Assembly (NCBI GenBank): GCA_031382215.1
Contig: JANMYQ010000145.1
Coordinates: forward strand, 16,176 to 80,175
From: LGRD01 sp031382215
GTDB taxonomy: Bacteria > Pseudomonadota > Gammaproteobacteria > Burkholderiales > Burkholderiaceae_C
Direction: 5' to 3'
DNA length: 64,000 nucleotides
The notes under the pieces were generated by a model. The model worked only from the letters and a program-made list of their open reading frames with translations, made no database searches and had not been told where the DNA came from. Below are positions 34,219 to 45,022 of the stretch, one piece after another. The position numbers and the translations under genes were made by a program. Position 1 is the first letter of the stretch. Each line of letters begins with the position of its first letter.

Positions 34219-36459
34219 TCAGGCCAAGATCTCGCCGCGCGCATTCATGCGCTCGCGGCGGCGGAAACTGCGCACGGCTACCACCACCAGCGCCAGCAAC
34301 GCCAGGCCGAGCAAGCCAACAGGCCACCACACCGGCTGGTTCCATTCGTTCAGGCGCTTGACGCGTTCAGCGGTGTCGATGCGCAGGTAGCGGCCCTGGT
34401 CACGCACCAGCACCGCCGGCTTGTGGTTGTGCACCCAGGTCTGGGCGGCCGAAGAGGAATACGGAAAGTAGCCGAAGCTCCAGGGCGCATCGTCCTGCAC
34501 AATCTTGACCATCTTGTCGATCACAGCCTGCTTCTGCGGTCCGTCGTCGAGCAGTTTCATCTGCGAGAACAGGCGGTCGAACTTCGGGTTCTCGTAGTTC
34601 GAGGTGTTCTCGCCGTCCGAGCGGGTCTTGCCATTCGGCCCGTAAAGCAGGAACAAAAAGTTCTCGGCGTCCGGGTAGTCGGCCAGCCAGCCCAGCCAGT
34701 AGACCTGGTGCTTGCCCTTGCGCACCTTGTCCTGGAACTGGTTGTTGTCGGTGGCGCGCACCTCGAGCTGGATGTCGATCTTGGCGAACTGGCGAACCAC
34801 CCAATCGATGTCGGGCTTGCGCTCCGGCGTGGGCACCGCGTAGTAGTCGTAGTTGATCACCAGCGGCCGGCCCGACTGCGCGTCGCGCCCGTTCGGGTAG
34901 CCGGCCTCGACCATCAGGCGCTTGGCATCGTCGATCGATCGGCGCACTGTTTTTCCGTCGACCATCTTGTGCGTCACCGGGTTCACGCCTTCGAGGGTGC
35001 CGTGACGCGAGCCCACGATGCCGGCGGGCAAGGGGCCCATCGCCGTCTCGCCGCCCTTCTTCGGGAAGATCTTCGAGTATTCCTCCCAGTCGATCGCAAT
35101 CGAGATCGCCTGGCGCAGCTTGCGGTTGCGCGCCTGCTGCGCCGGCGTGTCGCCCAGGCCGATGGTGGGGTCGAGCATGTTGAAGCCGATCAACCAACTC
35201 GTCACGTCGGCGAACTTGGGCAGCCGGAAGCCCTTCTGTTCGTACTCGCGCTTCACGTCTTCCGAGTCCTGCATCGCCACCAGGTAGTCCAGCCCGGTGT
35301 CGGTGCGCTCGAACACCTCGATGTCGTAGAAGCCCTGGCGGAACTTGCCGCGCTGCGGCACCGCCTCACGTTCGATGGTGGAGACGAAGCTGTCGATGAA
35401 CGGCGTGCGCTTGCCGCAGTCGTCGAGCAGCCCGGCCTCCTTGTCGCCGGGCGCGCCCTCGCAGGGGTAGGGCTCGCCACGGTAGTTCGGGTTGCGCTTC
35501 ATCACATGGCGCCGGTCCTTGATGAACTCGGTCATCATGTACGGGCCGGTGCCCACCGGCCAGGTGTCCAGCGTGAGGCCCACGGCGGCAAAGCCGGGCT
35601 GGGCGTAGAAGGCATCGGCCTCCCAGGGGACCGGAGCGAAGAACGTCATCGACATCCAGTAGCTCCACTGCGGATACTTGCCCTTGATGCGAAGGCGGAA
35701 CAGGTGCTTCTCGGGCGCACTCGCGCCCGCCAGCGGCCAGCGCCGGAAGTCGAGGAAGGGCTTGTCCAGACTGGCCTTGTCCAACCCGGCGCGCAGCTGG
35801 GCGTCCTCAAGCTTGATGAGCGCGCCGTACTCTTTCAGTCCGAGCACGTACTCGGAGAAGATGCCGTAGATCGGCGTGGTGATGCGCGTGGTGGCGTGGC
35901 GCTTGAGGGCGTAGACGAAGTCTTCGGCGGTCAGTTCGCGCGTGCCGGTGGCTTCGAAGTCGAGCGGTGTGCGGCGATTGCCCAGATCGCCCGGCTTCAT
36001 GGCGTGGTAGCGGTACTTGCCCTGATCGTCCACGGCAAACGCCGGGTGCGGCTGGAACAGGATGCCGGGCTTGATGCGGATGTCGTAGACGCTCTCCACC
36101 ACCAGTTCGCCCGGCGCGTCGGCGGGCAACACGTTGCCGGCCTTGTCGAGGTAGATCGGCTTGACGACCTCTTGCGCGGTCTTGGGCACCAGCTCGAACG
36201 GCCGCTTCAGATAGTGGTAACCGTAGAGCGGCTCGTAGATCTGGTAGGTGTACGGGGTGTCGTTGCTCCAGTACGAGGCGGTCGGGTCCAGGTGGCGGGG
36301 CGAGTTCTCGATCACGGCGCTGAACGAGGTGTTCGACGCGGCGGCGTCGCTGGGCAGCGGGTTGTTGTTGCAGCCGGCCAGCAGGGCGGCGATCAAGCCG
36401 ACGACCCCCACGAGGGCCCCCCTGAGTCCCCTGCCCCGTCCCTTGGCCTGACCGTACAT
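34219..36459 (-). CDS. Peptide-type solute-binding lipoprotein with C-terminal membrane helix
   Basis: 746 residues of the SBP_bac_5 family. A lipoprotein signal is clear: MYGQAKGRGRGLRGALVGVV...LLAGC with Cys30. The family domain covers about 50-700 (NTSFSAVIENSPRHLDPTASY; ELTAEDFVYALKRHA; RQAISIAIDWEEY; YWLGWLADYPDAENF). Unusually, after the domain come a hydrophobic helix WWPVGLLGLALLALVVVAV and a basic tail RSFRRRERMNARG, so the protein appears anchored at both ends. It heads the importer operon. The ligand, probably a peptide or peptide-like molecule, is not known. Confidence 0.9.
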   Translation of the reverse strand: MYGQAKGRGRGLRGALVGVVGLIAALLAGCNNNPLPSDAAASNTSFSAVIENSPRHLDPTASYWSNDTPYTYQIYEPLYGYHYLKRPFELVPKTAQEVVKPIYLDKAGNVLPADAPGELVVESVYDIRIKPGILFQPHPAFAVDDQGKYRYHAMKPGDLGNRRTPLDFEATGTRELTAEDFVYALKRHATTRITTPIYGIFSEYVLGLKEYGALIKLEDAQLRAGLDKASLDKPFLDFRRWPLAGASAPEKHLFRLRIKGKYPQWSYWMSMTFFAPVPWEADAFYAQPGFAAVGLTLDTWPVGTGPYMMTEFIKDRRHVMKRNPNYRGEPYPCEGAPGDKEAGLLDDCGKRTPFIDSFVSTIEREAVPQRGKFRQGFYDIEVFERTDTGLDYLVAMQDSEDVKREYEQKGFRLPKFADVTSWLIGFNMLDPTIGLGDTPAQQARNRKLRQAISIAIDWEEYSKIFPKKGGETAMGPLPAGIVGSRHGTLEGVNPVTHKMVDGKTVRRSIDDAKRLMVEAGYPNGRDAQSGRPLVINYDYYAVPTPERKPDIDWVVRQFAKIDIQLEVRATDNNQFQDKVRKGKHQVYWLGWLADYPDAENFLFLLYGPNGKTRSDGENTSNYENPKFDRLFSQMKLLDDGPQKQAVIDKMVKIVQDDAPWSFGYFPYSSSAAQTWVHNHKPAVLVRDQGRYLRIDTAERVKRLNEWNQPVWWPVGLLGLALLALVVVAVRSFRRRERMNARGEILA

Positions 36460-36620
36460 GCGGCAACATCCCTTTGAACACCGGCCCGCCGCAGGCAGCG
36501 CAGCAAGGCAGAAAAGCAACCTGCCTCCGGCAAACATCCGGCTTTTGGCCGAACTCGCCCCGAGGCAGGCCCGGATCATAAGGCCCGCCGCAGACCGCGC
36601 CGGGCCAGGGTTTTACCTTT

Positions 36621-38255
<1,635 letters not shown>

Positions 38256-38274
38256 GGTCGTCTCCTCTTGTTGT

Positions 38275-38799
38275 TCAGGCGGCGTCGATCGGCCGGCCGG
38301 CCAGCAGAGCCGCGTGCTCGCGGTCGAGCATGGCCATCACCACCAGCGCATCGTAGCCGTCGTCGGTCTTCACGCTCTCGCGCAGCCGGCCTTCTTCGAT
38401 GAAGCCTTCGCTGCGGTAAAGCGCCTGAGCCCGCGTGTTCAGGCCCTTCACGTCGAGCCAGAAGCGGTGCGCGTGCAGGTCTCGAAACGCCATCTGCGCG
38501 AGCACCCGGATGCAGGCGCGGCCAACGCCTTGCCCATGGCGGGCCGGCGACAGCACGATGCGCTTGAGCTCGATCGAACGATGCGGGTTGCGGCAACCCT
38601 GCAGGATCACGAAACCGGCCGACGGATAGCCCGCACCGGCCTCGACGATGAAGTGGCGAAAGTCCGGGAAGCGGATCGCGCCTTCATGCTGGGTGCGGTC
38701 CCAGGGTGTGATGAAGGGGCGGTTGGCGGGGTCCTGCTCGACCGAGATGACGAAGTCGAGGTCCGACAGCATCGTCGGCCGAAGCCGAATGCCGTTCAC
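38275..38799 (-). CDS. GNAT family N-acetyltransferase
   Basis: A 174-residue acetyltransferase of RimJ/RimL type. MNGIRLRPTMLSDLDFVISVE begins the fold, and the acetyl-CoA loop is LSPARHGQGVGRACIRVL, followed by HRFWLDVKGLNTRAQALYRSEGF. The substrate is unknown. The start is GTG overlapping the parE stop (GTGA), so expression is coupled to topoisomerase IV. Confidence 0.88.
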   Translation of the reverse strand: MNGIRLRPTMLSDLDFVISVEQDPANRPFITPWDRTQHEGAIRFPDFRHFIVEAGAGYPSAGFVILQGCRNPHRSIELKRIVLSPARHGQGVGRACIRVLAQMAFRDLHAHRFWLDVKGLNTRAQALYRSEGFIEEGRLRESVKTDDGYDALVVMAMLDREHAALLAGRPIDAA

Positions 38800-40772
38800 A
38801 CATCCACCTCGACCTCGTCGCCGTGCAGCTCCATCAGGTCGCGCCGCGCTTGTGCCTCACCCTTGCCCATCAGCTTGGTGAGCGACTCGACGGTGGCCGC
38901 AAAGCCGAACGCACCGAACTCGACCGGCAGCAGACGCCGCGTGTCCGGGTTCAGGGTGGTGTCCCACAACTGCTCGGCGTTCATCTCCCCCAGGCCCTTG
39001 AAGCGGCTGATGCTCCAGCTGTTGTCGCGCGCGCCTTCCTTGCGCAGCTTGTCGAGCGTGGCAGTCAACTCGCCTTCATCCAGCGCGTAGATCTTGGCGG
39101 CCGGCTTCTTGCCGCGCGCCAGTGCGTCGATGCGAAACAACGGCGGCTTGGCGATGTACACGTGGCCGCGCTCGACCAGCTTCGGGAAGTGGCGGAAGAA
39201 CAAGGTCAGCAGCAGCACCTGGATGTGCGAACCGTCGACGTCGGCGTCGCTCAGGATGCAGACCTTGCCGTAACGCAGGCCCGTGAAATCAGGTTCGTCG
39301 TTCGGGCCGTGCGGGTCCACGCCCACCGCCACCGCGATGTCGTGGATCTCGTTGTTCGCGAACAGTCGATCACGCTCGACTTCCCACGAATTGAGCACCT
39401 TGCCGCGCAGCGGCAGGATCGCTTGCGTCTCCTTGTTGCGGCCCATCTTGGCGCTGCCGCCGGCCGAGTCGCCCTCAACCAGAAACAGCTCGTTCAGGTT
39501 CAGGTCGCGGCTTTCGCAGTCGGTCAGCTTGCCCGGCAGCACGGCCACGCCGGAGCCCTTGCGCTTCTCCACCTTTTGCGATGCCCGCTGGCGCGTCTGC
39601 GCCTGGCGGATCACCAGTTCGGCGAGCTTCTTGCCGTAGTCCACGTGCTGGCTCAACCACAACTCCAGCGACGGTTTGACGTAAATCGACACCAGCCGCA
39701 GCGCGTCGCGGCTGTTCAGGCGTTCCTTGATCTGGCCCTGGAACTGCGGGTCCAGCACCTTGGCGCTCAGCACGAAGCTGGCACGCGAAAACACGTCTTC
39801 GGGCATCAGCTTCACGCCTTTGGGCAGCAGGCTGTGCAGGTCGATGAAACCCTTGATCGCGCCGAACATGCCGTCCTTCAGGCCCGACTCGTGCGTGCCA
39901 CCGGCCACGGTGGGGATCAGGTTGACGTAGCTCTCGCGCATCGGCGCACCGTCTTCGGTGAAGGCCACGCACCAAGCGGCGCCTTCACCGTCGGCGAAGT
40001 TCTCGGTCTCGCCGCCATCGGCATAGTGTTCGCCTTCGAACAGCGGGATCACCGGGTCGGCCGTCAAGGTCTGCATCAGATAGTCGCGCAGGCCGCCTTT
40101 GTAGAGCCAGCTTTGTTTCTCCTCGGTCTTCTCTACCGTCAGCGTCACCGTCACACCCGGCATCAGCACGGCCTTGCTGCGCAGCAGGTGGATCAGGTCG
40201 GCCTTGGGCAGGTCGGCCGCTTCGAAGTATTTGGCATCGGGCCACACGCGCACCAGCGTGCCGGTCTTCTTGTCGCCGGCTGCAGCCTTGCGTGACTTGA
40301 GCGGCTCGATCACGTCGCCGCCGGCAAACACCAAGGTCGACACCTGGCCCTCGCGCCACACCGTCACTTCGAGCCGCTTGGCCAACGCATTCGTCACGCT
40401 GACGCCCACACCGTGCAAGCCGCCCGAAAAGCTGTACGCACCGCCCGAGCCCTTGTCGAACTTGCCCCCGGCGTGCAGCCGGGTGAACACGATCTCGACA
40501 ACGCTGACCTGCTCTTCGGGGTGCAGGCCGAACGGAATGCCGCGGCCGTCGTCTTCGACGCTGATGGAATGGTCGGCGTGCAGGGTCACGTCGATGCGCT
40601 TGCCGTGCCCCGCCAGCGACTCGTCGGCCGCGTTGTCGATGACCTCCTGAATGACATGCAGCGGGTTGTCGGTGCGCGTGTACATGCCGGGCCGCTGCTT
40701 CACGGGCTCCAGCCCCTTGAGCACACGAATCGACGCTTCGCCGTAAGAAGAATTTGCGGGTTTGGTGGCCAT
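38796..40772 (-). CDS. parE: DNA topoisomerase IV subunit B
   Basis: A 658-residue ATPase subunit that with ParC decatenates daughter chromosomes. The GHKL ATPase is clear (EVIDNAADESLAGHGKRIDV; VEDDGRGIPFGLH; SGGLHGVGVSVTNALA), then the transducer and the TOPRIM domain (LFLVEGDSAGGSAKMGRNKETQAILPLRGKV split by the conserved EGDSAGG; SDADVDGSHI). Its length and lack of the long insertion favour ParE over GyrB. ATG 40772 (MATKPANSS) is preferred over 40832. parC is not in the window. Confidence 0.93.
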   Translation of the reverse strand: MATKPANSSYGEASIRVLKGLEPVKQRPGMYTRTDNPLHVIQEVIDNAADESLAGHGKRIDVTLHADHSISVEDDGRGIPFGLHPEEQVSVVEIVFTRLHAGGKFDKGSGGAYSFSGGLHGVGVSVTNALAKRLEVTVWREGQVSTLVFAGGDVIEPLKSRKAAAGDKKTGTLVRVWPDAKYFEAADLPKADLIHLLRSKAVLMPGVTVTLTVEKTEEKQSWLYKGGLRDYLMQTLTADPVIPLFEGEHYADGGETENFADGEGAAWCVAFTEDGAPMRESYVNLIPTVAGGTHESGLKDGMFGAIKGFIDLHSLLPKGVKLMPEDVFSRASFVLSAKVLDPQFQGQIKERLNSRDALRLVSIYVKPSLELWLSQHVDYGKKLAELVIRQAQTRQRASQKVEKRKGSGVAVLPGKLTDCESRDLNLNELFLVEGDSAGGSAKMGRNKETQAILPLRGKVLNSWEVERDRLFANNEIHDIAVAVGVDPHGPNDEPDFTGLRYGKVCILSDADVDGSHIQVLLLTLFFRHFPKLVERGHVYIAKPPLFRIDALARGKKPAAKIYALDEGELTATLDKLRKEGARDNSWSISRFKGLGEMNAEQLWDTTLNPDTRRLLPVEFGAFGFAATVESLTKLMGKGEAQARRDLMELHGDEVEVDV

Positions 40773-40872
40773 GGCGGCGGATTGTAGGGATGGCCCTGCA
40801 GCGGACGATTCATTGCCCGGCCGTGTCACCACGGCGGCAGCGGCGGCGGGTCGAATCCGCTAGAGTCTCGCG

Positions 40873-42111
40873 ATGAATCCGAGCCCTCCCGCGACCTCCC
40901 CTGCGCCAGCCCGAGCCCCGTTGTCGATGACGCAGGTGCTGATCTGCGGCGCCGCCATCGTGACCGTGTCGATGGGCATCCGCCACGGCTTCGGCCTGTG
41001 GCTGCAACCGATCACGATGGACCGCGGCTGGACGCGCGAGACCTTCGCGTTCGCGATGGCGATCCAGAACCTCGCCTGGGGTCTGGCCGGTCCGTTTGCC
41101 GGTGCGCTGGCCGACCGATTCGGCGCGCTGCGCGTCCTGTGCGTCGGCGGCCTGCTCTACTCCGCCGGGCTGGTGCTGATGGGGCTGGCGACCTCGGGCC
41201 TGGCCTTCACCGGCAGCGCCGGCGTGGTTTTGGGGTTGGCGCAGTCGGGTACGACCTACGCCATCGTCTACGGCGTGATCGGCCGAAACGTGGCGGCTGA
41301 CAAGCGCAGCTGGGCCATGGGCATCACCGCCGCGGCCGGCTCGTTCGGCCAGTTCCTGATGGTGCCGGTGGAAAACTGGCTGATCGGCGGCCTGGGCTGG
41401 CAGAACGCGCTGTTCGTGCTGGGCTGCCTGTCACTGCTGAACCTGCCGCTGGCGTTCGGACTGCGCGAGCCCGTCGCCACTGCGCCCAAGGGCCCGCAGC
41501 AAAGTGTCGGCGCCGCAGTGCGCGAGGCGTTCGGCTACCCGAGCTTCCAGCTGCTGACGGCGGGTTATTTCGTGTGCGGTTTCCAGGTCGTGTTCATCGG
41601 CGTGCACATGCCCAGCTACCTGAAGGACAACGGCTTGACGCCCGACGTGGCGACCACCGCGCTGGCGCTGATCGGCCTGTTCAACGTGTTCGGCACCTAC
41701 ACCGCCGGCATGCTGGGCGCGCGGCTGCCCAAGCGGTACATCCTGTCGGGCATCTACGCGCTGCGCTCGGTCGCGATCGTCACATTCCTGTCGGTGCCGC
41801 TGACGCCTTGGAGCGTGTACATCTTCTCGTCGGCCATGGGGCTGCTGTGGCTGTCCACCATCCCACCGACGAATGCGGTGGTGGCCGAGATCTTCGGCGT
41901 GAAGTACCTGTCGATGCTGAGCGGCTTCGTGTTCCTGAGCCACCAGGTCGGCAGCTTCCTCGGCGTGTGGCTGGGCGGCAAGCTGTACGACACGACTGGC
42001 AGCTACGACGTGGTGTGGTGGATCGCGGTCGCGCTCGGCGTGTTCGCGGCGATCGTGAACCTGCCGATCCGCGAGCAGGCCATCAAGCGGCCGGTGCCGG
42101 TGTTGACATGA
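40873..42111 (+). CDS. MFS transporter (oxalate/formate- or MCT-like)
   Basis: 412 residues with 12 predicted helices. Helix 1 carries SMGIRHGFGLWLQPIT, the loop 2-3 motif is GALADRFGALRVLCVG, and GAGGSF-type sequence is replaced by TAAAGSFGQFLMVPVE. Relatives move monocarboxylates or are uncharacterised; the cargo cannot be deduced. TAGAGT just upstream may be its -10. The stop overlaps the start of a 40-residue gene. Confidence 0.88.
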   Translation: MNPSPPATSPAPARAPLSMTQVLICGAAIVTVSMGIRHGFGLWLQPITMDRGWTRETFAFAMAIQNLAWGLAGPFAGALADRFGALRVLCVGGLLYSAGLVLMGLATSGLAFTGSAGVVLGLAQSGTTYAIVYGVIGRNVAADKRSWAMGITAAAGSFGQFLMVPVENWLIGGLGWQNALFVLGCLSLLNLPLAFGLREPVATAPKGPQQSVGAAVREAFGYPSFQLLTAGYFVCGFQVVFIGVHMPSYLKDNGLTPDVATTALALIGLFNVFGTYTAGMLGARLPKRYILSGIYALRSVAIVTFLSVPLTPWSVYIFSSAMGLLWLSTIPPTNAVVAEIFGVKYLSMLSGFVFLSHQVGSFLGVWLGGKLYDTTGSYDVVWWIAVALGVFAAIVNLPIREQAIKRPVPVLT

Positions 42112-42230
42112 AGGCCCGCCGCGCCGTCGCGTGGGTCGCCGGGGCTGCGGTGCTGCTGGCCGTCTTCACCGCCTATTTGCGGCCCGATGTGGCCGTGACC
42201 TTGGCGAACCAGTTATGGAACTGCTTCTGA
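42108..42230 (+). CDS. Small single-helix membrane protein (40 aa)
   Basis: A 40-residue open frame, MKARRAVAWVAGAAVLLAVF..., whose ATG overlaps the MFS stop (ATGA) and whose own stop is one base before the next start. It has a basic N-terminus, one hydrophobic helix and a tail ending NQLWNCF. Tight coupling on both sides makes it likely to be real. It may be an accessory subunit of the transporter; no function is known. Confidence 0.65.
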   Translation: MKARRAVAWVAGAAVLLAVFTAYLRPDVAVTLANQLWNCF

Positions 42231-42231
42231 G

Positions 42232-42780
42232 ATGAGCGCGGCGCACACCGGCCTCGCGCCATCGACGTGGGTGCAACGCTGGTCGCACCTGGTGCCTGCG
42301 GGCGCGAGCGTGCTCGACGTGGCTTGCGGCTCGGGCCGCCACGTGCACTGGTTCCATCAGCGTGGCTGCCGCGTGACCTGCGTGGACCGTGACGAGGCAG
42401 CGCTGCAGCCGCTGCGCGCCATCGCCGAGGTACTCGTCGCCGACATCGAAGCCGGCCCATGGCCCCTGCCTAGCCGTCGCTTCGACGCGGTGATCGTCAC
42501 CAACTACCTGTGGCGCGAGCTGTTGCCGACCCTCGTGGCCAGCGTGGCTGACGGCGGCATGCTGATCTACGAGACCTTTGCGGTCGGCAACCAATCCGTG
42601 GGAAAACCATCGAACCCGCAGTTCTTGCTGCGGCCTGGCGAACTGCTCGCTGCCACAGCCGGTCTGCGCGTGGTGGCTTTCGAAGACGGCTTCGCCGTTG
42701 AACCCGAGCGCTTCATTCAGCGCATTGCGGCGGTGCGTGAAGCGGCCGCGCCGACCAGCCCCGCGCGGCACCGGCTGTAG
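42232..42780 (+). CDS. Class I SAM-dependent methyltransferase
   Basis: A 182-residue Rossmann methyltransferase: motif I VLDVACGSGRHVHWFHQRG, motif II VTCVDRDEAAL, then DAVIVTNYLWRELLPTL and GGMLIYETFAVGN. Related bacterial enzymes include tellurite-resistance-like and small-molecule methylases; the substrate is unknown. It begins 1 bp after the stop of the small membrane gene. Confidence 0.9.
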   Translation: MSAAHTGLAPSTWVQRWSHLVPAGASVLDVACGSGRHVHWFHQRGCRVTCVDRDEAALQPLRAIAEVLVADIEAGPWPLPSRRFDAVIVTNYLWRELLPTLVASVADGGMLIYETFAVGNQSVGKPSNPQFLLRPGELLAATAGLRVVAFEDGFAVEPERFIQRIAAVREAAAPTSPARHRL

Positions 42781-42806
42781 CCCGAAGAGCGCGGCGCGCG
42801 GGCGGG

Positions 42807-42812
42807 TAAAAT
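42807..42812 (+). promoter_or_regulatory. Candidate -10 element (TAAAAT) for dapA
   Basis: TAAAAT lies 23 bases before the dapA start, and AGAGGAAA provides a good ribosome site. The -35 is not clear. Confidence 0.4.
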
Positions 42813-42834
42813 CCGTCGATTCAGAGGAAATCGA

Positions 42835-43716
42835 ATGAAACCCATCGTTGGCAGCATCGTGGCGCTGATCACGCCGATGCTTGAAGACGGCAGCGTGGAC
42901 TACCCCGGGCTGCGCCGCCTGATCGACTGGCACGTGGCCCAGGGCACCGACTGCATCGGCGTGGTCGGCACCACCGGCGAATCGCCCACCGTCACGGTCG
43001 AAGAACACTGCGAGATCATCCGCGTCTGCGTGGGCCACGCCAAGGGCCGGGTCGCGGTGATGGCCGGCACCGGCGGCAACTCCACCGCCGAGGCCATCGA
43101 GCTGTCGCGCTACGCGCTTAAGGTGGGTGCCGATTGCAGCTTGTCGGTCGTGCCCTACTACAACAAGCCGTCGCAGGAAGGCATCTACCAGCACTTCAAG
43201 GCCATCGCCGAGGCGGTCGACATCCCGATGGTGCTTTACAACGTGCCGGGCCGCACTGTTGCAGACATGCAGCCCGAGACCACCTTGCGTCTCGCGCAGT
43301 TGCCCGGCATCGTCGGCATCAAGGAAGCCAGCGGCGACATCGAACGCGCCTGCTGGCTGATCAAGCAGGCGCCGGCCGGCTTCTCGATCTATTCGGGTGA
43401 CGATGGCACCGCCGTGGCGCTGATGCTGCTGGGCGGCCACGGCAACGTGAGCGTGACCGCCAACGTGGCCCCGCGCGCGATGCACGAGCTCTGCATGGCC
43501 GCCATCGCCGGCAACGCCAAGGAAGCCGCGGCGATGCACCTGAAGCTGCTGCCGCTGCACAAGAGTCTGTTCGTTGAGTCCAGCCCTGCGCCTACCAAGT
43601 GGGCGATGGCACGGCTGGGCCTGTGCGGCGCGAAACTGCGCCTGCCCATCACGCCGCTGACGCCCGCTGGCCAGGCCGTGGTCGAGCAGGCGCTGGCGCA
43701 GGCCGGCCTGTTGTAA
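42835..43716 (+). CDS. dapA: 4-hydroxy-tetrahydrodipicolinate synthase
   Basis: 293 residues; condenses pyruvate with aspartate semialdehyde in lysine and peptidoglycan (meso-diaminopimelate) synthesis. The aldolase features are intact: VGTTGESPTV (Thr46, Thr47), LYNVPGRT (Tyr135, Arg140) and the Schiff-base lysine Lys163 in GIKEASGD. It is followed by bamC, an arrangement conserved in proteobacteria (dapA-dapX), and ends with a strong hairpin 0-1 bp after the stop. Confidence 0.97.
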   Translation: MKPIVGSIVALITPMLEDGSVDYPGLRRLIDWHVAQGTDCIGVVGTTGESPTVTVEEHCEIIRVCVGHAKGRVAVMAGTGGNSTAEAIELSRYALKVGADCSLSVVPYYNKPSQEGIYQHFKAIAEAVDIPMVLYNVPGRTVADMQPETTLRLAQLPGIVGIKEASGDIERACWLIKQAPAGFSIYSGDDGTAVALMLLGGHGNVSVTANVAPRAMHELCMAAIAGNAKEAAAMHLKLLPLHKSLFVESSPAPTKWAMARLGLCGAKLRLPITPLTPAGQAVVEQALAQAGLL

Positions 43717-43740
43717 GGGTCTCTGCCCGCCCAGAGACCC
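43717..43740 (+). terminator. Strong hairpin after dapA
   Basis: GGGTCTCTG, loop CCCGCC, CAGAGACCC: a perfect 9-bp stem starting directly after the dapA stop. It lacks a U-tract, so it may act as a partial terminator or mRNA-stabilising element between dapA and bamC. Confidence 0.55.
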
Positions 43741-43830
43741 CGGCCGCATGGCCTCTTTGCCGATCGTTCTTGAACCATGGGCCAGGCCGCGCGATCTATC
43801 GCCGGCGCCCCGCCCTTTGGAGATGCACCC

Positions 43831-44985
43831 GTGACCCGTTCCGCTTCTGCTTCTGCTTCCGCCCGCTTGTCGCCCATCGCCGTTGTGACGCTGGCCATCG
43901 CGCTGCCCGTTCTGCTGTGTGCCTGCTCCACCATCGAGAATATCGCCACCGGTGAAAAGGTCGACTACCGTTCCTCGGGCACCAAGACGCCCGTGCTCGA
44001 CGTGCCGCCCGACCTGACGCAACTCGCACGCGACTCGCGCTACCAGACCCAGGGCGGCGTTGTCAGCGCGGCCACGTTCCAGGCCGGCGCACCCGCGGCC
44101 GCGTCCACGCCGGTGGTGGCCACCGTCGCCGTCAAGGCCATCGGCGACGTGCGCATCGAGCGCCAGGGCAACCAGCGCTGGCTCAGCACGCCGCTCACGC
44201 CCGAGCAGTTGTGGCCACAGTTGCAGGCCTTCTGGAAAGAGAACGGCTTCACCCTGATGGTCGATCAAGCCGCCTCCGGCGTAATGGAAACCGACTGGGC
44301 CGAGAACCGCGCCAAGCTGCCGCAGGACTTCATCCGCAGCACGGTCGGGCGCATTTTCGACGGCCTGTACTCCACCGGCGAGCGCGACCGCTTCCGCACC
44401 CGCGTCGAACGCGCCGCGAACGGCACCGAGATTTACATCAGCCACCGCGGCATGATCGAGGTATACCGCGGCCTGCAGAAAGACCAGACCGGTTGGGAAG
44501 CACGCCCCACCGATGTGCAGCTCGAAGCCGAGTTCCTGTCGCGCCTGCTGCAAAAACTCGGTGTCAAGGAAGAGCAGGCCAAGGCCGTGGTGGCCGATGC
44601 GTCGGCACCACCTGCGCGAGCCCGTGTGCTGGACGGGCAGCCGGCGGCGGCGCTGCAGATCGACGACAGCTTCGAACGCGCGTGGCGGCGCGTCGGCCTG
44701 GCGCTGGACCGCAGCGGCTTCACGGTCGAAGACCGCGACCGCGGCCAGGGCCTCTACTTCGTACGCTACATCGACCCGGCGCTGGCCGGCAAGGAAGCGC
44801 CCGGCTTCTTCGCCAAGCTGTTCGGCGGTGACAAGAACGAAAACATCGGCCCCGAGCGCTACCGTGTGGCCGTCAAGAGCGAGGGCGCCAACAGCACCAT
44901 CTCCGTGCTCGATTCGAAAGGTGCGCCCGAGAGCGGCGCCGCCGGCAAGCGCATCGTCGCGCTGTTGGTCGAAGAATTGAAGTGA
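43831..44985 (+). CDS. bamC: Outer membrane assembly lipoprotein BamC (NlpB/DapX)
   Basis: 384 residues from the GTG at 43831, which has GGAGA 7 bases upstream; an ATG at 43777 gives an N-terminus too long for a signal peptide. The lipobox ends LLCAC with Cys32. The conserved unstructured segment (YRSSGTKTPVLDVPPDLT) precedes two helix-grip domains (RWLSTPLTPEQLWPQLQAFWKENGF; ALQIDDSFERAWRRVGLALDRSGF). It is part of the BAM complex that inserts outer-membrane barrels. Confidence 0.92.
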   Translation: MTRSASASASARLSPIAVVTLAIALPVLLCACSTIENIATGEKVDYRSSGTKTPVLDVPPDLTQLARDSRYQTQGGVVSAATFQAGAPAAASTPVVATVAVKAIGDVRIERQGNQRWLSTPLTPEQLWPQLQAFWKENGFTLMVDQAASGVMETDWAENRAKLPQDFIRSTVGRIFDGLYSTGERDRFRTRVERAANGTEIYISHRGMIEVYRGLQKDQTGWEARPTDVQLEAEFLSRLLQKLGVKEEQAKAVVADASAPPARARVLDGQPAAALQIDDSFERAWRRVGLALDRSGFTVEDRDRGQGLYFVRYIDPALAGKEAPGFFAKLFGGDKNENIGPERYRVAVKSEGANSTISVLDSKGAPESGAAGKRIVALLVEELK

Positions 44986-45022
44986 TGCAGGATCCGCGGC
45001 GGGTTCGACAAGCCCACCGCTG

